Assembly (NCBI GenBank): GCA_012934845.2
Contig: WNNJ02000623.1
Coordinates: 62,001-126,000 of the forward strand
Direction: 5' to 3'
Origin: Pomphorhynchus laevis
Lineage: Eukaryota > Acanthocephala > Palaeacanthocephala > Echinorhynchida > Pomphorhynchidae
Length of the DNA: 64,000 nt
In this document: piece by piece, positions 34,026-46,100 of the stretch
Layout of the letters: the number at the start of each line of letters is the position of its first letter
Numbering within the stretch: the stretch's first letter is position 1
The notes under the pieces: generated by a model
Databases searched by the model: none
Seen by the model: only the letters and a program-made list of their open reading frames with translations
Told to the model about the DNA's origin: nothing
Position numbers and translations under genes: made by a program

Positions 34026-35417
34026 ATGGCAAAGAGAAAGCTAACTAAAAATGTCGACCAGCAACTCATGTCCGTCAAGGAAGCTTACATCGAAAAGCAA
34101 ATTGGATGCGACAACAAGAACTGCAATGTTTGGACTCACGTTGCCATTTCTTTCACTGACGAGGACAACGTTTTAAATCGGAATTTCCTCTGCGGCTTCT
34201 GTTGTGCTGCCCTCGTAGGTAAGCTAAAGAAGAATGAGCACTCAAACGGTGGAGACGTTCTGAACGCTAACAAAACAGATTTGTGCTCAATAACTAAACT
34301 TGATATCTCTCAGTCGACTCAGACCGCTGTTATACATGGAACATCAACAAACGACAACATATCTTATAATCTATCGTCGTCATCCGTTTGCTTACTAACT
34401 CCTTCGTCATCTATGAAACCCGTTCTTAAAACTTCTCTCACACACATTCCTCCTTTAACTACGGATAAAACGTCCCATAATCTTCATCTTCCTAACAATG
34501 CAAACAGTAATGGCCTTCATCTCGTACCTCATTTTTCCTATTCACCCCCACATCTAAATACATCTCATACCTCTTTCTTATATTCACGTACTCCTTACTC
34601 TACCTCCACCGTATCACTTCTCAATAATTTACATCCTTCTGTCAAAATTATCTCCAGTAACATCTCCGTTCAACCTATTCAACAATCCACTTCTGTCACA
34701 CATGCTCCAACCGTATCACCTATCAATAATTTACATCCTTCCGTCAAAATCATCTCCAGTAACATCTCCGATCAACCGATTCAACACTCCACTCCTGTCA
34801 CACATGCTCCAAACTATCTTAAATCTTCACTTAGCACCCCTGTCATTCCCACGTTTATCTGCTCTTCTGCCTCTACTGCTACCAGGTCTTTCCGTCCACC
34901 ACTACGTAATCGTTTTCCTTCGCACGATCGATGCATTATCATATCTAATTTAAAGGTTTCCGAATCTGCTTCTCCTCAATGTCGCCTCGATGATAATGTA
35001 TCTGCTTTCAGGTCTATCCTAGCAACCATTCTTCATGCTAATAATCCATCCATCTTCAATAATATCGCTCCTGTATCTTTGATCCGTTTAAACAAATCCA
35101 CTAAATCCAATCATCTCAGTCCTCCACTCCTAAAGATTGTTTTCCGACATAGTTCACATGCATCCTTTGTACTTTCCCAACGTTTTAAACTTATTACCAC
35201 TTCGTCTACTAGTCGTATCTTTCCTGACCGCTCCCCTTATGATATTGCCCAGCTCAATTTAGCTCGCATTGAAAACATCGACGTGAAACAAACGGCGAGT
35301 CATCCTTATCTATACGTAAAATCAACGGAAATTTTCACGTTCTTCACACAAGGCCAAAAATTCGATGGCGTCCCATCTCTCCCCCTTGTCTTCTTCGCTA
35401 GTCGATCTCGCTCCTAA
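34026..35417 (+). CDS. ORF1 protein of LINE A-alpha2, uninterrupted (463 aa)
   Basis: The only A-family ORF1 in the window without a break. Residues about 28-70 form the PHD-like finger (IGCDNKNCNVWTHVAI ... FLCGFCCA). A long Ser/Thr/Pro/Asn linker follows, with a 34-residue tandem duplication (NNLHPSVKIISSNIS..., units starting at 34,621 and 34,723). The RRM-like part begins about residue 295 (RCIIISNLKVSESASPQCRL, FRSILATIL, SLIRLNKSTKS, PPLLKIVFRHSSHA) and ends in FARSRS. It presumably binds element RNA to form the particle used for insertion. The ATG follows the 5' UTR and ORF2 starts 50 nt before its stop. The C-terminus may be frameshifted compared with families D and E. Confidence 0.8.
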   Translation: MAKRKLTKNVDQQLMSVKEAYIEKQIGCDNKNCNVWTHVAISFTDEDNVLNRNFLCGFCCAALVGKLKKNEHSNGGDVLNANKTDLCSITKLDISQSTQTAVIHGTSTNDNISYNLSSSSVCLLTPSSSMKPVLKTSLTHIPPLTTDKTSHNLHLPNNANSNGLHLVPHFSYSPPHLNTSHTSFLYSRTPYSTSTVSLLNNLHPSVKIISSNISVQPIQQSTSVTHAPTVSPINNLHPSVKIISSNISDQPIQHSTPVTHAPNYLKSSLSTPVIPTFICSSASTATRSFRPPLRNRFPSHDRCIIISNLKVSESASPQCRLDDNVSAFRSILATILHANNPSIFNNIAPVSLIRLNKSTKSNHLSPPLLKIVFRHSSHASFVLSQRFKLITTSSTSRIFPDRSPYDIAQLNLARIENIDVKQTASHPYLYVKSTEIFTFFTQGQKFDGVPSLPLVFFASRSRS

Positions 35418-38223
35418 GCATACTTTTCGTCTTAGTCTATTCAATACTCGCTCCATTCTTCATAAAGCTGATATGCTTCTCGATATCTTCGATCAATTAT
35501 CTATCGATATTCTCTGCATTACCGAATCCTGGCATTGTGACTCCGACAATCTTGCTATTCGTCGTCTATGTCGCTCTAGTTGTTCTTTAGTTGAATCAGC
35601 TCGTCCAATTGCCTCTCCTACATCTACTGATTTTAACCATGGCGGTATAGTTGCCATTGATCATCACCCAATGTCTTTACGTAAAATTAACGTTAACATC
35701 CGTTACACCTCGTTCGAATTACTCATATGCAGATTATCAACTCATTTCCCTCTTAAACTTGTGATTGTATACCGTCCAGGTCAGTTGTCCGCTCACATAT
35801 CTTCTTTAACGACCTTGCAGATCTTATATCTCACTGTTCCTTGTCTTATACTCCTTCTTTTGTTCTCGGGGACTTTAACATTCGTCTTGATCGCCCGTCT
35901 GACTCTGACTCTATCACTTTAACTAATCTTTTTTCTGATTTTAACTATAAATTACTTTCAACAAGCCCAACTCATATTCTCGGCGGTGCTCTCGACATCA
36001 TTGCTGTCCCTATCTGCTTCAATGACTATACTTCCTTGTCAATTACTGATCCCGGTTTGTCCGATCATTTCCTTGTCACTCTTACTCGTCCCCAACCTCC
36101 GTCTCCGCCTGCACCAATATCCACACCAAGTCGACCCTAGAAACTTCTAGATATCCCTATTCTCTGCACAGCCTTACTCAATTCTTCACTCTTTTCACTT
36201 CCTCTTAACTATCTCTCTCCCGATGATCTCTGCATTCTGTTTGATTCTGAACTTATGTCTATTATCAATAAACTTCTGCCTAGTCGACTCCGATGCCCTC
36301 AGCGCTTGCGCCATGCTCTCTGGTTCGATTCTGACTGTAGTCTTTCTAAGCGTCGACTCCGTCACTCTTTTCGTGTGTATAATCGTTTTCTTAAACGTTC
36401 TCCCAACTCACTCCCTCCAAATCTTCGTGATTCCTACTTTTCTCAACGCCGTTCATATCACATTCATATACGTACTAAACGTACTCTCTTTTGGCGAAAT
36501 CAACTCGAGTCATCTTCTAACTCTAAATCTCATTGGAAAATCTTAAACTCAATTCTTTAAGTATCATCTACTTCTTGTAATATAAATCCTGATGAATTTT
36601 CTTCTTATCTACAAACTAAGCTATCTAATTTACTTTCCCTACTACCCGTAGCCCCCTTGTACCCACTCTTCTCTTTAGATACTTCCTTCCCAGAACTATT
36701 CCACCTTCTTCCCGTTTCGTCTGATGAAGTTTCTTCGGTTCTGCTGTCATTACCTAATAAAACCTCTCCTTCTGACCCAATTCCACTCACTTGCTTAAAA
36801 ATATCTGCTCCTCTATCTCACCCTTCCTAACCACATTGTTCAAATCGTCCATCCGTAGCCGTACAATTCCTTCTATCTGGAAATGCGCCACTGTTCGTCC
36901 TCTCATCAAAAAGCAATCTATCGACTCCTCACTACCATCTTCGTACCGTCCAATCTCACTTCTCCCAATCCTCTCTAAACTCCTTGAGCGTCTCGTTCTC
37001 AAGCAAGTTAATACATATTTCTTTTCCTCTAACTTGTTTCCTCCCTTCCAAGCCGCTTTTCGCTCTAATCACTCTACTGAAATTGCCTGTCTTAAAGTTT
37101 ATAATGACTTACTCATATCGCGCGATCATAAATTATGTAGTGTCATAGTTTCTCTTGATCTATCGTCTGCTTTTGACATCGTCGATCACTCGATTCTTCT
37201 ACATCGCCTTCGTCATGATTATGGCTTCTCTTTACCCACTGTATCATGGTTTTCTTCATATCTGTCAAACCGTACATTTCGCGTCTATTCTAACTCTTCT
37301 CTCCCATCCTTCATACATCCCGACCGGTGTTCACAAGACTCCGTATTAGGCCCTATGCTTTTCTCTCTTCTTCTCGGTGACTTGTCTTCGATTTCTCATA
37401 AATTTAACTTCCATGTTATGCAATATGCTGATGACATTCTCATCTATGCTCACACACCTGCTTATCGTATTCATGATCTTAGTGTTTCTGTTTCCAGCTG
37501 TCTTGTCTCAATTTCCAACCATCTTTCTTCCTTTCGCCTTTCTGAATCCTGATAAATCTAAAATTATGTGGATCCTACCTCGAAGCTTCGGCGTAGAATC
37601 TTTTTCCGTATCACTAAATTCTACAATTCTTCCTATCGTTGATAATCTCGTTTTCCTAGGCTTTCATTTCGACAACCGACTTTCACTTAAACCTTTCGTT
37701 AGTGATAAAGTACGCTCATCGACCTTGATACTCCGCAATCTCCGTCAAGTTCGTAGATTGATCGATTTCCCTTCTTGAATGACTCTCATATCTTCTCTTC
37801 TTTTCTCAAGACTTTTTACAACGCATCATCAACGCTGCCGTTCGAGTTCTCCTCCGTCTTCGTCGTTTTGATCATACATCCCACTATCTTGTTTCTCTTG
37901 ATTGGCCTACCATTTATTGTCGTGTTCAAATTCGTCTTCTTATCATTGCTTTTCGCCTTATAACTTCTCATACCCCTTCATTTCTCAACCTTCCTTTTCT
38001 CGACAATTCTCGTACTGTGTATTGTGCTCTGCGTTCCCGTAATTCCCTTCTTTTAGATGTCCCAATCTACTCTACCTCTTTTGGCTTCCGCTCCTTCGTT
38101 GTGGCTGCTACTCTCTTGTGGAATCAACTGCCTATTCATATCCGCCAATCAACATCTATGCCGTACTTCAAACGCCAAATCCAATTCTTTTTCAACAATC
38201 AACTAATTACCTGTGACCTTTGA
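35365..38223 (+). pseudogene. ORF2 of LINE A-alpha2: endonuclease plus RT, several frameshifts
   Basis: ATG at 35,365, in the +1 frame relative to ORF1. Endonuclease: LFNTRSILHKADMLL, CITESWHCDSDN, NHGGIVAIDHHPMSLRKIN, VIVYRPG (shift here), FVLGDFNIRLDRPSDSDS, GGALDIIAVP and DPGLSDHFLVTL. After a stop at about 36,138 the linker reappears at 36,255 (RHALWFDSDCSLSKRRLRHS). RT (36,791-37,552 and on): SYRPISLLPILSKLLERLV, SLDLSSAFDIVDHSILLHRL, a damaged motif B (DRCSQDSVLGPMLFSLL) and MQYADDILIY. It ends with LLWNQLPIHIRQSTSM to the stop at 38,221. Confidence 0.85.
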
Positions 38224-38251
38224 TGTTCTTTTTTTGTTAGTGATCATGTAA

Positions 38252-38268
38252 GCGTGCATTTTGCACGC
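38252..38268 (+). promoter_or_regulatory. LINE A-alpha2 3' stem-loop
   Basis: GCGTGCA-TTT-TGCACGC, 7-bp perfect stem, 3-nt loop, followed by ATTTGCCACGTTAAATAAA and an (ATT)n tail. Same place as in all A copies. Confidence 0.7.
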
Positions 38269-38304
38269 ATTTGCCACGTTAAATAAATTATTGTATTATT
38301 ATTA

Positions 38305-38427
38305 ATGGGTGACCGGTTCCTCTGTTTAAGAGACTTCAATATTTCCAGCATCAATATGGATGATCCTCATTCAGGAATAACATCTTCTAGTAAACTAGAT
38401 CATGACTTGTGGAATTTTCTGTTAGAT
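38305..38427 (+). pseudogene. LINE E1, part 2: endonuclease piece
   Basis: GDRFLCLRDFNISSINMDDP and GKLDHDLWNFLLD equivalents, matching E2 at 47,870-47,992. Framed by A-alpha2 on the left and D2 on the right, which inserted only about 120 bp apart in E1. Confidence 0.8.
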
Positions 38428-38654
38428 TATTCTGGGGATTGATAATTTGATCTTAAAAAAATTTTGGTTTCTAATAAACATACAATGAGACTTCAGCAGC
38501 GCTGTTTATAAAGAGCCCATTGTATCATTGCTGTCAATATAAAAAAATTTGTTTTCTAATAAACTCTCAATCTAATATATATACATACATCACAAATTGG
38601 ATTACAATTGGATTGTTTACAAAACAGCTTGCCAGCGGAACAAAACACATAATG

Positions 38655-40113
38655 ACAGAAAACATCGAGGCTTAAAGCTAAGAAGTCCAATGTAAACACC
38701 GTATCTCTAAACGCAAGCATAATTGATGAGTGTACATCTGTCCAAGTCCAGTGTTCAAATGATTTGTGTGACACCTGGACCACTATTTGTATGATCAAGT
38801 TAAAAAAGAATTCCGATGATGCTTATTTATGTGGCTTTTGTGCTGTGAAAGAGCTTAATATTTTGAGAAGACGTTTAGTCGAATTTGAAGAAGCACATAA
38901 CCAATCTCTCAGTCGAACCGTTCTCATGGACGATAAAATATCCTCTTCCAAAGCTCAACATCCCCTTAAAAATATAGTTCCTGTGGATGCGCAGGTTGGG
39001 GATGATACGACTGCCTGTGTGATTCCCCATGATGAGAATACAAACGATCGCAAATTGCAACAAATTGCTGAAAATACAGTCCCTAAAGTATCACAGACTA
39101 CGAACGATATGACTACATGCGTTGTCGTTGATCGTCCTTCTCCCAATATTGCTTTACATATTGACAACCGAACTCGAACAACTGGCGCTCATGTCGGCAG
39201 CGATGGACCTGTAGCATCCCATATTTAGAAGTGGGGATATTTGCGTTCTTCCTATTCAACTCCAAATTCAGTGTCAAGACCGTATGACGAAGTCTCGAAA
39301 TATATTCTGTCTGATGAAGCGATTTCACAAAGTGATACACCGAAGATGTCGAATGCTCACAATGCGACATTTCGTACAATCTCAAACAAAGATGGTCAGT
39401 GCGTTTCCTCGGGCAACGCACACGTCACTTTGATGTCACCATCAAGTTCTTTAGAGTCTCATGATTCACATACCGAGACAGACTTATATAGCGTGCGGAA
39501 TATTGTTAAAACGGATACTCAAATACCCAGCTTACGTGCATGTACAGATACACATTCTGCTGTGTCCTGTGATGGTCTCGATAGGGTGATCTCAAATAGG
39601 CGTATATATAATAGAGGATGCTCAGTTATTCTAGCTAATGTGCCCGAGTCTATATTCGAGAATGCGCAAGCACGACTGAATGACGACATTCAGAGTTTGA
39701 GATCTATTCTGACACATGTACTTGGCTCCTGTGACAATGACACAGTCCAAAAAGTTAAACTTGTCGCTCTTTTCCGCCTAGGTAAGCGCAATGCTTTAAA
39801 TAATAAACCCCGACTACTCAAAGCTGTCTTCCATAACCAACTTCATGCTACCTTAATGTTGCGAAACTCGTTCCGTCTCAAAGGGTCTAATATTCGACTG
39901 CTGAAAGATCTTGATGTATCAGAACGAAAAAAATTATCGAAGGTTAAAGAGGAACTAGCATCTCGTGTTGCTAAAGGAGAAACAAATCTCTATGTGAAAA
40001 ATTTTCAGATTGTGAAGCGACGCACCCGGCTGAGTTGGAGCCCACTAGTCATGTCGCCTCGCGTGCATTCTGTAATCGAAACGGGCTCGTCTACTCTGCC
40101 TATCAGAGTCTAA
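38655..40113 (+). pseudogene. ORF1 of LINE D2, split by one stop
   Basis: Same as D1 ORF1 and identical in translated sequence where both exist. The open frame starts after a TGA at about 38,652 without an in-frame ATG. An ATG at 38,652 (MTENIEA) is one base out of frame, so the start may be shifted. Finger VQCSNDLCDTWTTICM ... LCGFCAVKEL. TAG after GPVASHI at about 39,226-39,228. RRM-like part 39,241-40,113 is open. Confidence 0.8.
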
Positions 40114-42980
40114 ATGGTTTAGCGTCCGGGTTATTAGGATGTGTAAGGGGTGATAGGAATACTCCCAGAGGTATGTTGGGGCATTGTGAAATACTCCATG
40201 GTAATGTTCGCAGTCTTATATCGAAGATAGATGAACTGAGATATAGAGTTAAGTTAATTCGTCCTAAATTACTTGCTATCACAGAATCATGGCTATATGG
40301 TGATATTGTTGATAATGAAGTCTCCATCCCTGGTTATCTGGTTTTCCGCAGTGATCGTAAAAGTGGAAGAGGTGGAGGTGTTATTCTTTATGTGAGCAAC
40401 GATGTGAAAGTAACTATTCTTAGCACTTCTTCTTCTGATAAAGTCGAAAGTTTGTGGTGTCGGGTAAAATTCATGCATATCGCTCCGCTTGTTCTGGGGG
40501 TAGTATATCGTTCACCCTTGACAACCACAGATAAACTGATTGGGGAAGTAGAACTTTATTCTAAATGTACCTCCAATGTTTTAATACTAGGTGACTTGAA
40601 TATGCCTTCGGTTGATTGGAATTCGTATACGGCTTTTCCTACTTGTGACCATGCTTCCTATGACCTTCTGGAGTGTATCATCTATTGTGGTTTAACTCAG
40701 CATGTCCAAAATTACACTCGTTTTGCTTGCGACAGTAGATCTCTATTAGATGTATGTTTATCTTCGAACAGTGAGATTATTAACGCTATCCGTTATGATG
40801 CCCCGATCGGTATGTCTGATCATTGCGTAGTGATCATTAGGCTAAGGTTTCAAGAAGAAACTCGAGGTCCGCGTGAAAATCAAGTGGTTAATGCTTTCAA
40901 ATCAACACAGATGCAATTAAGTCAATACTTTCAACAGCTTCCTGGCCAGATCCCGCTGTTGTTGGAGTACACGGCGCGTGGAATTACTTTCAAAGAACCT
41001 TAGAGTCACTGCTTATTTTATTCTTTCAACTTAGAAACAGGACACGTCGAAAAGATTCTCCCTGGTTCGATTCTGAGTTACGTTCAACATTGAGGACTCG
41101 TAATTTGATCTTCAATCGCTACAAAGTTGGGGAGTGTAGTTATGATGTTTTTAAACAGGCAAGAAATTTATTCAATTCATTGATGAGAAAGAAGCGGTGT
41201 GCATTTGAGAATGTATTAGCTAACAAGTGTAAATACGATTTAAAGGTCCTTTTTCAGTACCTATAAAGTAGGGGAGCTGTTGATTCTTCGATTTGTCACT
41301 ACTTCTATGACATTTCTGCGAATGACCTAGCTGAAGAGTTTGCGGCACACTATTGCACTTCAGTAGAGCCCGCAAATGAACATCAAACTTTTTGTATGGA
41401 ATCTAGTGTGCTGAACACTTACTCTGACACGTGTCTTGAGTTGGACCTCGACAATTTGATAACGCCAGCTAAAGTCTATTCCGAATTACGCCGTCTAAAA
41501 GCAAATAATTCAAGAGGTTGTGACTTACTACCTTCTGTTTATCTGTGCAGATTAGCAGGCTCAATTTGCGTTCCTCTCTGTGCAATTTTTCGCCAGTCAA
41601 TCTTAGAAAGATCTCTTCCTAATTTGTGGAAGCAGTCAATTGTTCTTCCCTACTTTAAGAAGGGAGATCGCTCTTCCGTCGAGAATTATAGGCCGGTGAG
41701 CATTACCTGTATTTGCTGTAGAGTGTTGGAGAGGTTTGTGCATCGTTACATGGTTGAGTTTTTTCGTGTAGGAAAAATTTTAGTTCCTAATTTGGGGAGG
41801 GTTATTCAACTGTTTCAAATTGACTTGATGCTCATATTGATTGGACACGAATAAGACACATTATACCGATACAGACATTATATTCTTCGACTTTTCTAAA
41901 GCTTTTGATAGAGTAGATCATGGTCTACTTCTTCAGAAACTTGTCAATACTGGACTCCCAAACATAATAGTTGATTGGATTAGAGAATTTCTTCGTGATC
42001 GTTGCTTTCGAGTACTTGTTGATTGGTCATTGTCTGTGTCTAGAGAATGTCATATTGGAGTACCTCAAGGTTCAGTTTTGGGTCCGCTTTTATTCAGCAT
42101 TTATGTTAACGATTTGCCTGGGTGCATTCGCTCTCGATCATGTTTGTATGCAGATGACTTAAAAATATGGCGGCCCATTCATTCATGTGAGGATGTTGAT
42201 AATTTGAAAACTGACATAGATAATGTGGAGTTGTGGGCGGCGTCTAACAAGCTTGTGATAAATGTTTCGAAATGCAAACACATGCGTATTATTAGTAATG
42301 CTCGCAAGCAACAAACATCAGATTGTTACAAATATAAGGGCTGTATTGTGGAAAGTGTCGATAGTTACAAAGATTTAGGAGTATGGGTTACCTCTAATTT
42401 ATCAACTAAAAAGCACACTGATCAAGCTTGTGCCAACTCCAATAAAATGATAGGTATGATTCGACGTGCGTTTGTTCGCGTTAATCCGACTGCTCTTCGG
42501 CCTCTGATTTTAGCACATGTATTAAGTAGACTTTTATATGCAGCTCCGGTTGTATACCCACGTACTGTGCATGAACATAAGAAATCAGAGAGGGTACTTC
42601 GCAGGGAAACAAAGCTAGCATCAACGTTAGCGTCGCTGCCTTATGAAGACAGACTGAGATCATTAGGACTTGAGACCGTCACATGGACCCGTCGGTACAT
42701 GGATATTTGCCTTGTTTGGCATTTATTCCAACGTCCTCATCACCCTTTTCGGAGTAGGGTTCAACTACGTGCTTCAAATGTTCTTCGCGGTCATTCTTTA
42801 ACTATTCGAAGAAACATGGTACAGAAATTGGGCGCGATGCAATTTGATAGAAGAATTGTTGAGCTTTGGAACAACCTTGATGCAGACACCGTTGGATGCA
42901 GTTCACTTAATACTTTTAAAAGAAGACTACGAATGGATCAAGTAATGTTTCGTGTTGCATTTCCTTATTTTAATAACTAA
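40035..42980 (+). pseudogene. ORF2 of LINE D2: endonuclease plus reverse transcriptase
   Basis: The endonuclease is intact to about 40,880, including GVVYRSPLTTTDKL, LGDLNMPSVDWNSYT and YDAPIGMSDHCVVIIRLRF. It shifts frame near 40,905 and ends at 41,003. The RT starts in the frame at 41,396 (YFKKGDRSSVENYRPVSIT), loses frame near 41,795 where HGFREGYSTVSN should be read, and resumes at 41,841 to the end (FFDFSKAFDRVDHGLLLQKL, GVPQGSVLGPLLFSIYVNDL, CLYADDLKIW, RIVELWNNLDADTVG). A stop also lies at about 41,265. D1 lacks these lesions and has its own, so the two died separately after sharing the ORF1 stop. Confidence 0.9.
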
Positions 42981-43054
42981 TTAATTTATTTACGAACTTA
43001 TTGTGAGCCAGCTATTTGAGCTAATGCTCGTATGTTGTTGAATGTATAATAATA

Positions 43055-45410
43055 GCCTACTTCTTGTTCAGCATGTATCAGCACCAACTAGGATTATGAA
43101 TGATCAAAGTTCTTTGTTGGATTTAATTTTATCTAAATCATTAACAGATGTGTGTGACATTATGCATGTCTCAGGGATTTCAAATAATATTATCGACGAA
43201 GTCGAAACTAAAATCTTCAAACATTGTTGTATCGTGCGGATCAGTGTAAAATTCTTCAAGCAGCATCGACTACGAACTTTGTAGGCGCTAGCGACGATGT
43301 TGAAGATTGTATGAAAGTTTTCCGTTCAGCAATGTGCGAAATAATAGAAAAATACGTTCCTACAAAGATCGTGCATAAAAATAAAAAAGTGAATCCTCCG
43401 TGGTTTAATAGAGAACTTAAATCAGAACTAAGACGAAGAAACCGACTGTTTAAATTAAGCTGCAAGGACAATACTGATCGACAGGAATACGTCAATTGTC
43501 GTAACTTTTTCGAAAAGCTTAAAAACGCAAAAAATTTAACTACGAAATGAGAATAGCTGCGGATTTTCATAGTGCACCAAAACGATTTTGGGCTCACATA
43601 CGTAGAAATAGGACAATTCCTTCTGCGATTTCGTCTCTTCGTATTAAATGATAACTTTATCACATCGCCTCAAGCTGTAGCCGACACGTTTGCGTCGACT
43701 TTTCAACTCGTAACTAATAACACAGAAACTATCCAGCAATCTTATGTAAGCCATTCACAATGTTATTTTGATGTTACTACCGAGGAGGTTTATAGTGAGT
43801 TAAATTCTTTACGACATTTATCACCTGGTCCGGATGGATTACATCCCTAGATACTAAGGGTATTATCTACATTTATCGCTTCACCGTTAGCTTATTTGTC
43901 TCAAATATCACTAGCTAAGTCAATTCTACCGTTAGATTGGAAAATCGCCACTGTAGTGCCAGTCCACAAAAAAGGAGATCGTCACAATTCTGAAAATTAT
44001 AGAGCAATAAGCCTTACAAGTGTCGTATGTAAGATGTTAGAGCGTATATTGTATCGGCGATTACTATCCTATCTTGAATCATCGAACTTGTTAGATAATT
44101 CGCAACATGGTTTTCGTCCTGGACGTTCTTGCATGTCTAATCTTTTATGTGCACGCGAAGCATAGGTTGATGCAGTTGCGCAGGGTAATGCAGTTGATGT
44201 CGTGTATTTCGACTTTAGTCGGGCCTTTGATAGGGTTCCCCACAATATGTTAATTAAGGCTCTTGCAGATTACGGAATTGAAATTCATATTATTCGATAG
44301 ATTTACGCTTTTCTATCTGATCGTTCTTTCAGAGTTTGAGTTGGAAATTGTCTATCTAGACTGTCAAATTTATCAATGGGTGTTCCTCAGGGATCGGTGT
44401 TGGGTCCATTATTATTCGTCATATTTCTGAATAGTTTGCTACGCTCTCTAAAATGTAAAAAATTAGCATTCGCGGATGATCTTAAAATATGGAATATCAT
44501 TACATGCTATGCCGATATGCAACACTTACAAGATGACATAAATATGGTTAATAGTTGGAGCGAACTGACTGGAATGATGATTAACATTACTAAATGTGTC
44601 CACCTCCGATTTGGTCGTAGTGATTTAGCAAATGATTATTCTGTTTGCGGTGAGATTATTCCCACAAATTCGTATACAAAAGATCTTGGGATAATTGTTC
44701 AGAATTCGTTTAAAACCGACCTCAATACTAAAAATATATGCAACACGTCGAGAAAAATTATTTACATGATCAAAATACCTTTAGTTCGCTTCCACCGTCT
44801 CAGTTCTCACTATTAAATAAGGCGTTGATCAGACCAGTCATTGATTATGCTTCGCCGGCGACTTTTCCTTCTACGCGTGGTGAAATAAACCAATTAGAAA
44901 AGATTCTTCGCCGATTTTCCAAGCTATGTTCTGGTCTTCGGAACATCGCCTACTGTGATAGACTAAGCCAACTAAATATTACTTCAGTTTACAAGAGATA
45001 TGTGTACAATGATTTATTACAGTTATGGCGAATGATCCATGTCTTTCCTGGTTATCCATCGGAATCCGTTATTCTAAATGATCGCCCGAGCCACAAAAGA
45101 CACTCTTTATCAGTTGTTGTGCAATCACACGGGAAATGTCATAGATACTTGCGATTATCTCACAGAGCGGTAAACCTATGGAACCGATTGCCGAATTCGA
45201 TCGTGTCTATGGCACTGTACAAATCTTTCCAGAATGCGCTGAGCATGTGGATAAAAAGAGAAGATTCTTTGCAGGAAATATATAACTATATGTGACAATT
45301 TATTATTGCTGAACTATTTTTTTTCTTTCTTTTCTTAATATTGTTATCAGACAAAATGATTCTTTTATGTGTCAAAGTCTTGTAATAAATAATACTAATA
45401 TTATTAAATA
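43055..45410 (+). pseudogene. LINE E1, part 3: endonuclease end, RT and 3' end
   Basis: Continues E1 after D2. The stretch with catalytic KAPIGVSDHCVL present in E2 (52,655-52,700) is deleted at about 43,165. Linker NPPWFNRELKSELRRRNRLF; RT with VVPVHKKGDRHNSENYRAIS, RPGRSCMSNLLCAREA-stop, VVYFDFSRAFDRVPHNMLIK, MGVPQGSVLGPLLFVIFLNS, LAFADDLKIW; C-terminus ALIRPVIDYASPATFPSTRG and RAVNLWNRLPNSI to 45,295. Stops occur at 43,848 (LHP-TAG-ILR), 44,163, 44,299 and 44,338. The 3' end is a TAATAAATAATAC-type tail. Confidence 0.85.
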
Positions 45411-46100
45411 TATATTTTCAACAAGAATTATTTTCTTTTACATGCAATCAAAAGTGAAAAATGTTTTATTTTTGATCACGACGTCCTCCGATAGCCGTGG
45501 ATGCAATGCGATGCAGCCCTCACCGGACAGAATGTCAACCGACTTATCGTTCCGGTACAGTCCGCGTAGGATAGGTCTGATGATAATGCCATCCTCGCAG
45601 CTACTCTATATATTATTAAATAGATAAATAAATAATAAATTATTTATTTATCTTTATAAATAATCAAAGGTTTAAAAATTCACAATCGAACAATTTAGTT
45701 TCGTATATGAATGACAATTCAAAGTATACTCGTGAATAATTTACAAATTAGTGAAATGCCACTACACATTTTGTCATTGATAAATTAAACTATTTTGTTT
45801 TATTGTAAATTTTATAATTTTCTAATTATGAATGCAGATGCACCCGTAAATTATATAAATTCAGTTTTTCGTTCTTTTAATGTTTTTTTTGTGTGTTACT
45901 ATTAAGATATGAAAATCATTTATGTCATACCTTAACATGTACAGTAATCCATTTTGCTTATGCTCATTCTGCTATAACTGTATGTAGGGGTAAAATTACT
46001 AAAATTTTTGAATTCCTATAATTTTATATTCATTTTAAACTTATCTGATACGTAATATATCTAAAGTTGAAAATTATCTTTTATTCGATAATTAGTGACC
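45411..46100. other. AT-rich spacer between E1 and E2 with one GC-richer open island
   Basis: Mostly low-complexity AT with AAATAGATAAATAAATAATAAA near 45,620, a string that recurs at 58,610. At 45,475-45,605 the GC content jumps and the minus strand is open (see separate entry). No other gene seen. Confidence 0.4.
45440..45604 (-). other. Unidentified open peptide segment, possible exon or gene fragment
   Basis: The minus strand reads EDGIIIRPILRGLYRNDKSV followed by DILSGEGCIALHPRLSEDVV, open for about 55 codons up to a stop near 45,440. The base composition is unlike the AT-rich flanks. I do not recognise the protein. It has no convincing start, and splice-like AG precedes it at several places, so it may be an exon, a processed fragment or chance. 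Confidence 0.25.

Larger units (their letters stand above)
33870..38304 (+). mobile_element. LINE A-alpha2, full length, inserted in E1
   Basis: About 4.43 kb with 5' UTR (33,870-34,025; repeated CAACCATCGAC motifs), ORF1, overlapping ORF2, 3' hairpin, AATAAA and (ATT)n tail. E1 reads ACAAAGGCA before it and ATGGGTGACCGG after it, contiguous in E2 apart from three bases. It is the best reference for the A-alpha structure in the window. Confidence 0.9.
38428..43054 (+). mobile_element. LINE D2, near full length, inserted in E1
   Basis: 5' leader about 38,428-38,660, ORF1, ORF2 and 3' end with ATAATAATA tail at 43,045-43,054. E1 reads TTTTCTGTTAGAT before it and CCTACTTCTTGTTCAGC after it, contiguous in E2 at 47,985-48,010. 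Inverted relative to D1. The leader has two similar stretches (AAAAAAATTTTGGTTTCTAATAAAC and AAAAAAATTTGTTTTCTAATAAAC). Confidence 0.9.

Noticed and set aside
34026-35417. A-alpha2 ORF1 as a domesticated host gene because it is intact
   Set aside because: It lies at the normal place in a full-length LINE with 5' UTR, overlapping broken ORF2 and tail; chance survival is enough.
22537-43054. D1 and D2 as one large inverted segmental duplication
   Set aside because: Similarity stops at the LINE 3' tail on one side and at a 5' truncation on the other; flanking DNA is unrelated.
45610-45660. AAATAGATAAATAAATAATA at 45.6 and 58.6 kb as evidence of duplicated flanks of E1 and E2
   Set aside because: It lies 200-300 bp beyond the LINE tails and is low-complexity AT; adjacent sequence does not match.
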